64,000 nucleotides of DNA, taken from NCBI GenBank assembly GCA_035222895.1, contig JAVYIG010000896.1, positions 62,001-126,000 of the forward strand, given 5' to 3'. Origin of the DNA: Strongylocentrotus droebachiensis. Lineage: Eukaryota; Echinodermata; Echinoidea; Camarodonta; Strongylocentrotidae. A program made the translations under genes and the position numbers. The notes below the pieces were generated by a model. That model was not told where the DNA came from. It saw nothing but the letters and a program-made list of their open reading frames with translations, and ran no database searches. Shown in pieces: positions 11,463-23,582 of this stretch (position 1 is its first letter; every line of letters starts with the position of its first letter).

Positions 11463-14400
11463 GGGGGGGGGGGGGAGATCAGAGGCACCTATTGTGTTAT
11501 TTAAACATATTTGTGGCTTACAACCAGTAAATAAGATCGATTGATCGATCTGTATTGAAAAACACTTAAGTCAGAAAAAATCTTGGAACCAGCGGGACTT
11601 GAACCTGCATCTACTGCTTTCCGGGCAGCGACTCTACCACCATGGCGGACTAATGAATAATTATACTGTATATAAGTCAGAATGAATCAGGAGAGCTTGG
11701 GTATTTTTTTATATTTCATCGTGACTGTACCATGGACCAGTGATGGCCTGGTGGTAGAGTCGCTGCCCGGAAAGCAGTAGATGCAGGTTCAAGTCCCGCT
11801 GGTTCCAGGATTTTTTTCTGACTTTTTTTCAATACAGATCGATCAATCGATCATATTTACTGGGTGTAAGCCACAAATATGTTTAAATAATTGAAATTTC
11901 TCCCAGGAAGCATTACATTTATAACAAAAACATACTGTTCTGTCTCAAAGACTACGACGGCACGTGGCTTATCGATATCGGAAACCTCGTCCACCTCTCC
12001 TGTTCCATCGAGATTGATCGATTTGATGACGGAATCGTCTCGAAAAGCACAATAAATCCTTCGCGCTGACTCCGCAATGGCGATGTCTACAGGGCCTGTT
12101 GGTTTGAATAAAAGAATAGTGTTGTTGATGTTTTTTGTCTACTGGAAGAAGCAGAACTCTGGAAATTAACAGATCAGAATCCTTAAATTCTTGCATTTAC
12201 CCCTACCTCTAATATAGATCGACGTCTCTAGTTATCCTGGAAGTTTTAAACCCGATCTCCTCTCGGCGCACATGTTTCAGATGCGACTGTCATACAAATG
12301 ATATTATACCTATTTTAACCACCAACAAAATATATATATTTACCATTGTAGTTGAAATTCGGAATACTCTCCTTGTTTGTCCCGTCCAAATTAGCTCTGT
12401 AAATCAGTTTGGCTCCGGTTTCTGTCCAGTAGACTTTATTTTCAACATGGTCATAGGTTATATCCCATGGTTCCGTTTCTGGAGCAAGGGGCGTCTCGGT
12501 GAATATCATACTCTGTAGATCAGCCCAGAAGATTTTGTTGTGACCAGTGTCGGTGACGAAAACCTTGGCATCTTGTTAAAAACAAATAAGAAATGCGACT
12601 CAAGGTCAAAGAAATTGTGGTTAGTACATAGTTATTCTATCTGGAAGTTGGCTAGCAACTACGTCTACATGCCCTCTACATCGGGAACAAACCTATTTAT
12701 TACGCTCTTTCAAAAATCACAAACTGCTTGGTAGGTGGAGATAAATTGCACATGCGCATTACTACACCCCCGCATTGTTTTTTTTTCTTTCTTTTTTGAA
12801 GGAAGTTCTTAGTTGGTGAACATGTTACTGTTTAAAGACGAAATTAAGAACTCAACAACTTGGAAGAAGTTTACATTGGGGTTTCTTCATGTCATGTTAT
12901 TATCTTATAAATTTGGGTCCGATCAAAATAATTGGAAGAAGGTTTTTCCTGATTCTGTTAATTTTACATTATGCGAATAATAAACCCGAAACTCCAATCC
13001 AAACATATCGCCCCTTCCAAGTCGATACCTACTTTATAATTACGAGACATATGTTTTGCTACCTTTTTTTTGCAGAAGTCAAAAATTACTATCGATTGAT
13101 AGGTCACGATCATACAAAATAATAGTGCGAGAAAACGAATACAACAATTATGTTCAGCCTTTATGTTCACTGAGATGTAATTTGAACACATGCATTTAAT
13201 GTTAACTGAGATGTAAAATATTAATTTGAAATGTTTTTGAACAAAATATGTTAAGTGGTGTTTCGAGTACTCGTAATATATAACATTTATGTTTACTGGC
13301 AATACATGTTAATACGTAACTACGAGAGTATCCTTATAAAAACTGATCCCGATAGTCTTGAAACTTACTCTGAATGTTTTGGGTTGTTGTAGTGGGGATC
13401 GTCGTTGTTGTAGTGGGAATCATCTCTGTTGTCGACTGGGTTGATGTAGTTAAAATCGTTGATGTTGTTGTAGGAATCGCTGTTATAGACTGGGCTGTTG
13501 TAGTGGGGACCGTCCTCGTTGTAGTAGGAATCATCTCTGTTGTTGACTGGGTTGATGTAGTTGAAATCGTTGATGTTGTTGTAGGAATCGCTGTTATAGA
13601 CTGGGTTGTTGTAGTGGGGACCGTCCTCGTTGTAGTAGGAATCATCTCTGTTGTTGACTGGGTTGATGTAGTTGAAATCGTTGATGTTGTTGTTGTAGGA
13701 ATCGCTGTTATAGACTGGGTTTTTGTAGTGGGGACCGTCCTCGTTGTAGTAGGAATCATGTCTGTTGTTGACTGGATTGATGTAGTTGAAATCGTTGATG
13801 ATGTTGTTGTTGTTGTAGGAATCGTTGTTGTTGTCATATGCTGCTCGGTTGTTGTAGTAGAAATCGATGTTGTCGTAGATTGAGTAGTTAATCTAGAAAC
13901 ATCTGTTGTTGTTGTTGCTGTTGATGCTGTTGTAGGATTCTTGGTTGTTGTGGACTGAGTAGTTGTTGTGGGAACGTCTGCTGTAGTTAACTGAGTTGTC
14001 ATGGGATTACTCGTAGACATTGTTAACTCGGCACTTGTGATGTGACTGCTTGGATTTGCTACAAATGGGGTTGTCATGTGACTTGTTGACGTTGTAAGAG
14101 GCAGCGTCGCCAGCGTTGTATGAATCCCCACTACAGAAGAAACATCTGTTGTCTGCGTTGTGAGAGTTGATGGTGCTGTTGTTGATCCAGGGTAAGTTAC
14201 TTGATCAAAGAATGATGTTGGTGATGGTTTAGCAGACGACGAGGTCCCGTGAGGAAACTGTTTGTTTATCACTTTATAAGATAAAATAAGTGCAATACAT
14301 TACGTTGGAGTTTATGTTACAGAACGGTTTGAGGTCTTCAAAAATTCGTATTGCAAACAAAATCAATTTATTTCATTACCTCAGTATTCTAAACGATGCA

Positions 14401-17400
14401 TCTCTCTAATTTAAAGAAGGTTTATCGTAACTATACGGTGGGAGTGAGTGGTACATATTAACTAGTGCTGGTTGACTTTTGTTGTACAATGACCTGAATT
14501 CTCGAAATTGGGGTATACTTTTAGGCTTAGAAAGGGAGAGGGAGCGTTCTTTCAGCATTTTCTATTTGATCAATGGCCATCAAAAAACTCATCGACAAAT
14601 AGCCCCGATGGGATGACCATATAAATTCCTATGCATGCTTTTACAACAAAGATTATTAAACAAGGGAAATGCTCTTGGCGTTCTCGCCTGCATTACGCAA
14701 TTCGATATGATAAAAACATTGAGGTTGGGACAATATTTAAAAGCAGATAGGCCCATTAGCAGGCCCCAAAAAATGAAAAATCTGAATATAATCAGAACTT
14801 TGAAGTGAATATTGACTAAGAATCATCAAAATAATTTGTTACTATTATCTGTACAAAGATAACTTTCATGAAATATGAACAAATAACAAAAATTGAATCA
14901 TTAATTCTCATATTAAGTTGTGAAAACATAATTCAAGTCTACTGCCTTAAAATGACCTTCCACCTTGACTTTGTGACCTGATATTTGTGTCATATGATTT
15001 GTGATACTTGATAACCCTTGGGTACACGTTTCATGGAATTTTAACTTTGAAATTATGCTATAAATTCAAAATCTTGAGGTTAATGCCACAACAAAGTCTA
15101 AGTTTGCAGACCTGTAATGACGATTGACCTTTACTTTGTCACCGAAAAGACTAATCACACGATTGATGATACTTGATAACCCGTATGTTGAAGTTTCGTT
15201 AAAAAAAGGGAATGTATACTTTCAAAATTATGATAAAAATTCAAATTCTTAACCTTTGGTTAAGTTTTGATATTGATGCCACAACATAGTCTAAGTTTGT
15301 TGACCTGAAATGACTAATAACTTTGACTTTGCGACCTGAAATTATATTCACATGATTGGGGATACTTTATAACCCCTATGTTCAATTTTCATGAAAGAGG
15401 AATGTATACTTTAAAAATTATGTAAAAAATTCAAAAACTTAACCTTAGTTTAACTTTTTGATGATGATGCCACAACATAGTCTAAGTTTGTTGACCTGAA
15501 ATGACATTTGACCTTGATTTCGTGACCCGAAATTATATTCACATGATTGGGGATACTTGATAACCCTTTAGTCCAAGTTTCACTGAAAGTAACTTATACT
15601 TTCAAAATTATATTCAAAATTAAAAAACTAAACCTTACGTTAAGTTTTTGATGTAAACGCCGCCGCGCCGCCACCGGAAAAGCGGCGTCTATGTCTCGCT
15701 TTTGGTATGCAGGCGAGACAAAAATGATGATAAGAGAGCAAATTAAATTGAGAATACTTACCTTGAGGGGGTATACAGGCGTAGTGCTGGAATTTACCAC
15801 TATGTATGGTATCGAATGGGTAATTCGTTATTCTTACTGGAACCGGCCTAATTACAGACGAATCTGCCATCAAGAGTGGTCTACAAAACGATGCATCTGC
15901 CAAATCTACATTGAAAAGAAAACACGAGTAATAACTACAGAATATGTAATAATCTAAACGTAATATTATATTGTATTAGTTAAGTCTTATTTTGAGCGTA
16001 TTTATACCCAGGTTGTAGAGTAATCATGTAGTTTTAAGAATGCTATCAGTTGCCTGATGAGTGATGATCACTTGCAAGGCGTGAAACTCGGAGTATCAAC
16101 CATGTTCCATTAGTCTGCCTTATTCAATATATATATGTAGTCGTAAATCAGATAAAAATATTTGTGTGCGAGAGAGAAAGAGACAGAAAGAGAGACAGAC
16201 AGACAGACAGACATAGGGGAAGGGGGTAGAGAAAGAAAATAGGTGTTGTAGTAGGAAAGAAAGAGAAATTACAGTAACTGGGCGAAAGGGAGAAAACAAA
16301 AATGAAGGCAAATAATTACGTGTAATGTCGATGTACGCAATCAGTAGCATGAACATCGTGAGCTGGTACGAAAACACGAGGACGGACTGTCAGTAAATGA
16401 AAGATCGAAGTTAACAAAATTATGTATATGAAGCAAATCTATAGTAAAACTACCAGGAAAATATGGTTAGTATTTATCAAGGTCAATCGATGTTTTGTCC
16501 TTACACGCCGAAAGCTATCATTATCACCGCCTGAATTTAACAAAACGAAAGACTTACACTATGAAAATATTTTTTTAGCGCGAATCGAATTAATTCATTC
16601 GTCGTAGGCGATGAATTACGATCTTTCTAAAAGTGAATAAAAGCCACGTTATTGAGAATGTATTTAAAGCCCCTCTGCAGTATTGGGAATCACAAATTCA
16701 CAAAAGTTGATTTCTGGTCATGAAATTGCATTGTGAAAGAAGCGAATCGATCGGAAAATACAATTATTGATGTGTACTACAAGGTTCTGGAATCATCAAC
16801 ATGACAAGTAATTCAGCCCAGTCTAGATAAAAGTAACAAGCACTCTGTACACAGAAAGATATATGTTGGACTACACAAACATGAGGCATAAAAATGAGGC
16901 CCACATTTTTATGCTGTTACAAGTCATATTTAGAATATTATGAAGGCATTTGAAGAGCTATGCTTTTCAGGGAACATTTTTTGTCTGATATTTGTCCACT
17001 CTTCTGCAAAGGTTTCCCCCCAAATAATGTGTTTGAAGATAAATATTGATCAAAGAATACATAATTTGGGTTTTTTAAATTTTGTATTCTTTCATCAATA
17101 TTCGACTTCAAACACATTTGTTTTGAAAATCCTTGCAAAAATTTGTTTTAAATGACATCTCTTTTCACATTATAATAATACAATTTAAGTGTAATTTTAC
17201 CACCACATTTTTGGGGCTTCAAACACTTTAGAGGCGCTTTAAGGGAATTATATGCAACCTGCTGTGCCCTTCAAAAAAATATCGTATTTAAAATAAGTTG
17301 CCAGTTACGGACAACTGAATTTTCGCTTCAAACAGCTACCTCGCTTAGCAGTCATAATATCCCATGGACGGTTGTGGACTACACGAGTAGTTTTCACAAC

Positions 17401-17640
17401 GATTTGTTGCCTTAAAGTAAAAGGAGTAATTTTCTAGAAGTAGTTTTCTTAAATGGTACTTGTCTTGACATTTTTAGGATCGTACAAACCTTTATATCGA
17501 GATTCAGCTTTGATAATGCTAACCATTACAAAAAACACGATTATTCAATACGAATGAAAACTATTTAAAAAAATATATAATTATTTTAAACACAAATTCA
17601 ATGATTTTCACAAGAATGAAAAGAAAAGCACTCTTACCAT
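9831..17640 (-). CDS. Gene B, left copy: mucin-stalk YWTD beta-propeller protein
   Basis: Exons on the minus strand are 17638-17640 (ATG), 16320-16386, 15762-15905, 13369-14271, 12344-12571, 11936-12095, 10543-10664 and 9831-10099. Joined they give 1896 bases, 631 codons plus stop, with every junction in frame. Order of parts: hydrophobic leader (YQLTMFMLLIAYIDIT), two-cysteine domain (FCRPLL to HYACIPPQ), a stalk of about 300 Thr/Ser-rich residues with four 37-residue repeats, then six LDL-receptor class B type blades. The blade motifs are KIFWAD, KVYWTE, RIYCAF, HLYWSH, RIYFAD and VIYFTD. No transmembrane segment follows, so a secreted protein is likely. The start is fixed because the leader exon is spliced directly after the ATG and an in-frame stop lies upstream. 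The translations of the large exons match the right copy. Confidence 0.75.
10840..10975 (-). mobile_element. SINE fragment in intron of gene B, left arm
   Basis: On the minus strand it carries CATTAATCTACATGTGCCAC, GAGGTGAGGAAATGGGTACC and a CTAAAGCGCCATAATGAC stretch. This is the body of the same tRNA/Deu SINE family, without its head. Mirror at 47080-47213. Confidence 0.6.
11080..11110. repeat. CT microsatellite in gene B intron
   Basis: A TCTCTC run followed by TCTATCTATC. The mirrored GA run is at 46945-46980. Confidence 0.85.
11495..11895. mobile_element. Head-to-head pair of tRNA-derived SINEs forming a fold-back, left arm
   Basis: Two copies of one SINE face each other: 11495-11660 on minus and 11735-11895 on plus. 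Each has an A-box-like TGGTGGTAGAGTCG, a B-box GGTTCAAGTCC and a tail containing GATCGATCAATCGATC and AAGCCACAAATATG. The two would pair into a stem of about 150 bp. The poly-T/poly-G run at 11431-11475 borders the pair. It lies in the intron between exons 7 and 6 of gene B. Confidence 0.75.
13369..14271 (-). CDS. Mucin-like exon of gene B, left copy
   Basis: The 903-bp exon is phase 1-1 and made mostly of Thr and Ser codons. Its 3' half has four tandem units of about 37 residues, each with STQSTTEMIPTTTRTVP and TQSITAIPTTT or close variants. Copy number and sequence equal those of the right arm, unlike the repeat of gene C, which differs between arms. Confidence 0.8.
14682..15719. mobile_element. 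1.04-kb terminal-inverted-repeat element in gene B intron, left arm
   Basis: The ends are TCTCGCCTGCATTACG and GGTATGCAGGCGAGA. The interior has about four imperfect copies of a roughly 190-bp unit, each with TGCCACAACATAGTCTAAG and TGATACTTGATAACCC phrases. One end has a GC-rich GCCGCCGCGCCGCC stretch and a small hairpin (GTCTCGC to GCGAGAC). It ends 43 bp from a splice donor of gene B. No transposase frame is present, so it is non-autonomous. I cannot place its superfamily. Confidence 0.65.
16663..17245. mobile_element. MITE with an internal hairpin, left arm
   Basis: The ends TTTAAAGCCCCTCT and AGAGGCGCTTTAAG are inverted repeats. Inside, 17025-17120 is an imperfect palindrome in which AATGTGTTTGAAG and its complement flank a loop of T and A. 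No coding capacity. It lies between exons 2 and 1 of gene B. Confidence 0.55.
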
Positions 17641-17773
17641 CTTCAAAACGTCTTGAGAACTGTCCACATTTATTGTAAAAGACCGTTTAAGTCTGACGGT
17701 GACTAGAAATTATCCGAGTATAATGTCACCCTTTCAAAGATGTCTCAGTTCTATATCTTGTCCAAATTGACCC

Positions 17774-18043
17774 TCACTTCCGGTTGAACTCCATCTCATA
17801 ATGGTCATTACATCTGCAGACATCATAATTTTCTTTTAATTGCGGACATCTGCCAATGTAGATACCGTCTTTGAAAAAAGTGATGCCATCCTCATCCATC
17901 ATTGGTTTCTCTGAATAATTACCTCCTTTGTCTATGTATAGGTTGCGTGTCAACCTCTCTCTCTCTCTCTCTCTCTCATTCGTTTTCTCTCCCATTCTGT
18001 CTGGTCTCACCAATAGAATAGAGTTAATTACCTCATCTTGCAC
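17774..18043 (-). CDS. Unrecognised short frame upstream of gene B, left copy
   Basis: An 89-codon frame ends 130 bp before the leader exon of gene B on the same strand. The N-terminal third is translated GA microsatellite (RERERER) and not credible. The C-terminal half (GITFFKDGIYIGRCPQLK, then VCRCNDHYEMEF) has ordinary composition and three cysteines and could be a terminal exon of another gene. A splice acceptor-like CTATACATAG precedes it. I do not recognise it. It may equally be chance. Confidence 0.25.
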   Translation of the reverse strand: MQDEVINSILLVRPDRMGEKTNERERERERLTRNLYIDKGGNYSEKPMMDEDGITFFKDGIYIGRCPQLKENYDVCRCNDHYEMEFNRK

Positions 18044-18867
18044 GTTACCGGAAATTAAAGTAGCAAGGCTATTGATCCATTAAAGGAAAATGTTTTTGTC
18101 AAATGGAAAACAATACACAGGTTTAATTATGTACCTTTTCTTTCCAAGTTCATTACTTCAGAATGATGCATCTAGGCTCTCAGTACCATAATTGATACGA
18201 AAGGTTATCAAAATACTTGAAGATAATTGCTATAATTTGTATTATTGTTATTTAATCGCAATTTTTACTTGCACATAAACAACGTTAGAAACAAAATCCT
18301 TTCAACAAGATCATTGATGGAAATATGTATAAAGAAATCTTCTAAGTACAATATTTGACAGTCATACTTTGGGGATATTTATCATGTTGAGGAGACTGAT
18401 GATCAATTACGACAAACAATATATTCATAAAATATATTGTTCAAAATAGATACGACTCAGATAAGTAAACTCAGTGCTTCAAGAGAATGGCGGATACACG
18501 GATGGAAGAGGTGAAAAATCGGAGAAAATGATCCGAACTCATTCCCTAAAGTATGTAAATACATGTTCATATGTTACTTGAAATGTGCTTATTATTGTTA
18601 TGTAGATAAAACTACAAATGACATTTTTGTTGTAGTCATACAAAAAAACATTTCTTTTTAATTCTTTTATATCCATTTTGTATATCTACATGTATATATA
18701 TATTCTCTATAAAACGCACTCTTATCTATTATTTCATGCTTCCAAAGAAAATGAGGGATTTCAAACCTTCACTTAATTATCCTCAGACAATCCTTCAATT
18801 CATTCTTCCCGGCTTTTACACGTTCTATATCTCCAGCATACACCCCCTCCACACACAACACACATAC

Positions 18868-18924
18868 ACTCTCTCTCTCTCTCTCTCACTCTCTCTCTCT
18901 CTCACTCTCTCTCTCTCTCTCTCA

Positions 18925-18962
<38 letters not shown>

Positions 18963-18965
18963 ATT
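18868..18965. repeat. Long CT microsatellite, left arm
   Basis: About 100 bp of CTCTCT with regular CACT interruptions and a TTTCT end. The mirrored tract at 39087-39185 has the same pattern. Confidence 0.9.
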
Positions 18966-19094
18966 TCTATTTCTTTCTTTAACATGCATACCTTCCTTTC
19001 TTCAACATGCATACATTCCAACAGTTTCTCGTTGATTTCACGCTTATCAGCAGAGATTACTTTTGTTTACTTTTAGTTTGATATCTCTAAGAGT

Positions 19095-19200
19095 GTTGGA
19101 TATGATTCAAGATTCAAGATTCAAGATTTATTTTATTCAATGCTCGCAACCCTTACGGTTGAATTGATACTGAATTTACATATTCAAAGATCATATACAA
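19095..19200 (-). mobile_element. LINE-type 3' tail
   Basis: Read on minus, a short unique segment ends in AATAAAATAAATC and a GAATCTT repeat. Such tails are typical of CR1/L2-like LINE 3' ends and occur several times in this window. No coding part remains. Confidence 0.4.
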
Positions 19201-21387
19201 AATACAGACAGTGGGAACAAAAACGGTAAAAGTAAAATACGATGGCAGTAAGTGTGTACTCATATTGCAAATTTAAAGTAATACTAGAAATTAATCTAGA
19301 AATTGGAAACCATTGGAATTTCATTAAAATAGGAACAAGCTGAAATTATTTAAAAAAATGTTAATCAATGAGTTAGGAAATTGTCAACTTAATACAAAGA
19401 TTAATTCAATCATGTCTACAAACTATTTTCATCTTTGAATGTGTATATATTGTGAATAAGGACAATAAATGCTTGTTTCAATTACATAATATTGCACAGC
19501 AGAATTTGAACAATTAAAATTTGAATAATTAATTAATCAGGATCTGAGTACTCTACATTTAAATTGATTGATTTGATTGATTTATATATTATTTGATGCA
19601 CTATTTCTTCTTCTTTTATTAACCTAAATATAAATTAGGAACATAAAGAAATGGGATAACATTATCAAAATGATTAGCAGTGGAATATATCAATATTGTT
19701 ATGACATGAAGTACAAATTTTTCGTGAAAGGAGTTACAAATTCAAACGAGGTTTCATATCTAAACTGTAATCATGATAATCTAAGGCCAAATGCTACAGG
19801 CAAATTGTCAAATAACAGTACCGAAATATCTGTAGAGTGCGTCTAAGGCTTTGTAACACCTATTCATAATATTGATATTAATATGATCATTTTTTTAAAG
19901 AACAGTCACAACAAAAATGATATTGATAAAGATGATAATAATGATAGTAGTATTAATAAAAACAATGACAATAATAATAATAATGACAATAATAATGATA
20001 ATGATAATAATTATGATTATGCTAATAATGATAATAACAATGTAAAACTAAATGATACCTGTAAATCGCATTTCACAGGTGATTTGTAGGATAATGAAAA
20101 ATATGGAATTAGACAAGAATAGAAAAAATGTAATTCAAATCGGATACCAATTACTTTTTTAACTTACCGAAAACTGCTGTTTATCAAATGAGTATTCAGT
20201 CTGGTTTTTTTTTTAATTGATCAACTGCGACCAATGAAAAATAACATGTACACTAAGATTTCAAATTCGAATCTATCAAACAAAAAATGAGCAGATAAAC
20301 AGTAAATTATCACACCTACATATATCATCATGCACAACACGACTTCCGTTTAACCAAATGCCACAATTGCCTTCAGAAGTACGGGAATGTAAAACCCAAT
20401 AAATTAAAAGGATATGCATCATACCAATTGAAATTGCTTAGAGGGTCGGTGTGCACAATACGACTTCACAAGCTTAGCCAATTTCAAGAAAAGAAAATTA
20501 ATTTGTTATTACATGGGTACATAATTTGGTTTAGTCTTCCCCTCAAAACTCGAAAGACTTAATAGTAGTGCTCCGGATTTTTTTATGATAGAATGTGTTC
20601 TGCCATCCCCTTGTAGTTTAAAAAGATAGATGACGCTATATAAATAGTTATAAGATGGTGAAACGGATCCTAATCAAAAGATTTGTTGAGAGCGTACATG
20701 TGACCAGGCATTCATTTTGCCTAACACGTAATTTTACTAATGACCGTTCATTAGTAAATTCATGTTATAAAACATAATTTTAACAAATAAAACATCATCT
20801 TATAAAACAAATAATACACATCACTTTGTTCGGGCATTAGTACAACAAATTACCCTCACTGGATACCTTCGAAACAGTCCAAATACCCTCGGCTATCGCC
20901 TCGGGCGTGTTAGCCTGTTCCAAATGTACCTTGTGTTGGTAATTCTTACCAATGCCCTTCACTGATGTGTACTATTTGTATAGTAGTATTGTTGAAATTG
21001 AAACTTCCTTCTCATTATCAGAAAAAAATGTAAACATTTAGATCAGTATAGTAACATTTATACAATATAAAAAGGCGAACAACTCAAAAAGCAAGGCGTG
21101 TGTTGACAACCCCCATCACAAATAAAAACAGGTTACTGTAGAAACATATTTATATGAATACCTCTATCCAGTCCTAATTAGGACTCAAATGTAGAAAATG
21201 AAATTTAATACATGGACAGAAACAAAACTGAGATTAAATTCAGGCATTGGAGTGTAAGCTCATTTTAATTACATATTAGTATTGGTTGACGAGCCTTCAA
21301 TAGTGTGAGGCGCCTACGACGACATTATCATAGATATTTGTAGAGGTTGACACAAATAATTATAATGGAATTTATCTTAATAGGCAG

Positions 21388-21493
21388 ATGATAAGCAATG
21401 TCCATTCACCACAAGCGTTCACCATTCACGTTACTTTTCGATGATAAGCAATGTCCATTCACCACAAGCGTTCACCATTCACGTTACTTTTCG
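21388..21493. repeat. 53-bp tandem duplication just after gene A, left arm
   Basis: Two exact, adjacent copies of a 53-bp unit containing TGGTGAACGCTTGTGGTGAA lie about 20 bp beyond the gene A stop codon, within its likely 3' UTR. The copy at 36559-36664 is the same. Confidence 0.9.
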
Positions 21494-21514
21494 ATATGAA
21501 GAATAATGGAAATA

Positions 21515-23582
21515 TTAATCATCCTCAGCCTCACTGCCGTTAGGAGCAGGATTGGCCGGATTAGTTGTAGCAGGTTTTACTGATGTACTGGCCTGCGCGG
21601 GTGTGTCAACCATAGTAACCCCATTGCTCGTCATCAACGTGGAGGAGGAGGAGGATGTGGGATCTCCAGAGGCTACCGTGGATGGTGTCGTCTCTTGAGT
21701 CACTGTCATGGATACCGATGAGGGTAGTCGAATGGACGGTAAAGATGGATCAGGTGCAGACACATCTGTAAGTACACCTGTACTGCCTGCACCGTCGCCA
21801 GGTGAAGATGTTGTCAATGTTTTAATAGTCATATAGTGGGAAAAATATTTGAAGTGAATAAATAATGTGGTATCTGCATTTCAGTATTATCGTTCTACAA
21901 TGGATGTCATTGCCACAGGTTCTTCAAACTATTGTATTTGCCCTGGTCAGCTGTTACTGTATTTACGACTATAGGAAGCCAATCTTCCTTTTCTGTTATA
22001 TGTGGATCCGTAAGCATGTACCCACAGGTGTGTACCCATACATTCATTAACGTACGAATGGTCATACAATTCGTTTGACTGTATCCATGACATCTAGGAT
22101 GTACAAGTCACGACAGTGATTGTCTGCAGGGGAGTGTTTCACAAAGACTAAGATCGACTTTAAGTTGGACTTAACTATGGCAGGCCGTTCATGTCACTGG
22201 TTCCTCTAACCATTCATGACATTGGTTTCTCAAGGGACGTACAAATCATGGTCACAAATCTACAGCATTTACATGTTTTGATAGTTTTTTATCGAAGGAA
22301 AAATATTATATAGAGATCATAATTGAGCAACCAGTGGCATGAATGGCCTGTCATAATTAAGTCCAACTAAAAGTCGATCTAAGTCTTTGTGAAAAACTTC
22401 CCCAGATTTTGAGGCAGGATCATACTGAATGGAGATCAATTTAAGAAAACTTACCTTGTGGGGGTATACACATGTAGTGCTCGAATGAATCAGTTAGTTC
22501 ATCAACGAGTGGACCATTCTCTTTTCTCATCGCCATCATCTGAATGGTAGATGAGTCAGGTAGAACAAGTGGCTTACAGTAGGATGGACATACCGCGTCT
22601 AGATTTAAAATTAAAATACGAACGGTCCAAATAATCCTTTAACGACTAAAATACATTCTCAATGGCCATCCCCTCCTGATCCTGCGTATTGAGCCTGAGC
22701 ATGAAGAGTTGGCAGAACCTTACCCCTCCCCCACACCTTATCCATCCCCCGCACCTTACTCTCCTTCCCTCGCCCCTAACACATAGTTACAAACTGGTCA
22801 TATTTCATATTCTCATATTTCGTATTGTACTTACGTTTTATAAGACAAAATACTAACGTGAATTTTGTTTCTTCTTATAACTGCAAATACACCTACAAAT
22901 GAGCGCTATGTGCACACCCTCACACCTATGTCATCCCATCCTACCCTCCCCACACCATCATGACGATGATTTTTGTTTGTTTAATACTTTGCTTCCCTTT
23001 TGTTATTATGACGATGAATTACTAATATGCACTGGATTTTTCTGCAATTTCCCACCCCCTCTCTTGCTGTTGCTGAATATTACCCCCTTCCACAACACAC
23101 ACACAATCTCACACACACACATACGCACACAAACTCACACACCACACACATAAAACGCACACACATGAACACATTCCCCCTATATGTAGTCACTATATAT
23201 CTTTACAGAGCTGATGAAAACAAGAGTTCTTACGCGAGACGTCAATATATGACATCAAGAAGACGACTGCAGTGAGCTGGTACTGAATCCTGAGACTGTA
23301 AGACTGCAAAGAAAACAGGAATTTATTAAATAATTTGAAAAAACATATTTTCATTCACAATGTTACTGACCGTGAGAGTAACAGATTTTAATATTACGTT
23401 TTTGTTGGTTTTTTGCTCACCATAATCTTTTGTCGCATTTCTTTACAAACTGATGATACAGTTCGATTTAAATAAAATCATAATGATGAATTATCCAAAG
23501 AACAGAATCAAATACATTCCAGCTAATGAGCAAATGTGAAACTTACCATACTCGTTAATGTCTCCTTCATTGTGTCTGCCAT
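21515..23582 (-). CDS. Gene A, left copy: short secreted Ser/Thr-rich protein
   Basis: Exons on the minus strand are 23547-23582, 23234-23303, 22455-22598 and 21515-21765, together 166 codons plus stop. They encode MADTMKETLTSM, a hydrophobic segment (YQLTAVVFLMSYIDVS), the two-cysteine domain (YCKPLV to HYMCIPPQ) and an 80-residue Ser/Thr/Pro-rich tail ending GSEAEDD. The first methionine starts a 12-residue extension; the twelfth residue aligns with the start of gene B and may be the true start. The last exon has three in-frame acceptors within about 25 bp. The protein is the shortest of the family, with no EGF or propeller. Likely secreted; function unknown. Confidence 0.65.
22131..22404. 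mobile_element. MITE with long inverted ends, left arm
   Basis: About 60-bp inverted ends start GGGGAGTGTTTCACAAAGAC and finish GTCTTTGTGAAAAACTTCCCC. A second inner inverted pair contains the TTCATG and CATGAA phrases. It sits in the last intron of gene A, 50 bp from a donor. Confidence 0.7.
23088..23166. repeat. CA microsatellite in gene A intron
   Basis: An interrupted ACACAC tract with CT and CG variants; mirrored at 34886-34964. Confidence 0.8.

Larger units (their letters stand above)
17641..21387. other. Spacer between genes A and B, left arm
   Basis: Apart from the doubtful frame at 17774-18043, I see no gene. Contents are CT microsatellites (17960-17987; 18868-18965), a LINE-type 3' tail near 19095-19200, an AAT-rich microsatellite at 19910-20045 and a palindrome TTTACTAATGA to TCATTAGTAAA at 20732-20762. 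Confidence 0.5.

Noticed and set aside
11585-11660. tRNA gene
   Set aside because: A- and B-box-like motifs are present, but the acceptor and anticodon arms do not fold as a normal tRNA and the unit is followed by a SINE body. Same for 60985-61060 and 55890-55970.
13374-13883. Long open frame on the plus strand rich in Val, Asp and Ile; also its mirror at 44169-44678
   Set aside because: It is the antisense of the Thr/Ser repeat exon of gene B. ACA/ACT repeats read backwards give GTT/GTA codons without stops. No splice signals support it.
13369-14271. CRISPR-like or satellite array
   Set aside because: Direct repeats without spacers, in frame, with splice borders: a protein repeat in a eukaryotic gene.
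18736-19035. Ser-Leu repeat frame and other frames over CT/GA tracts (4815-5078, 59192-59616, 60280-60531)
   Set aside because: Translated microsatellite only.
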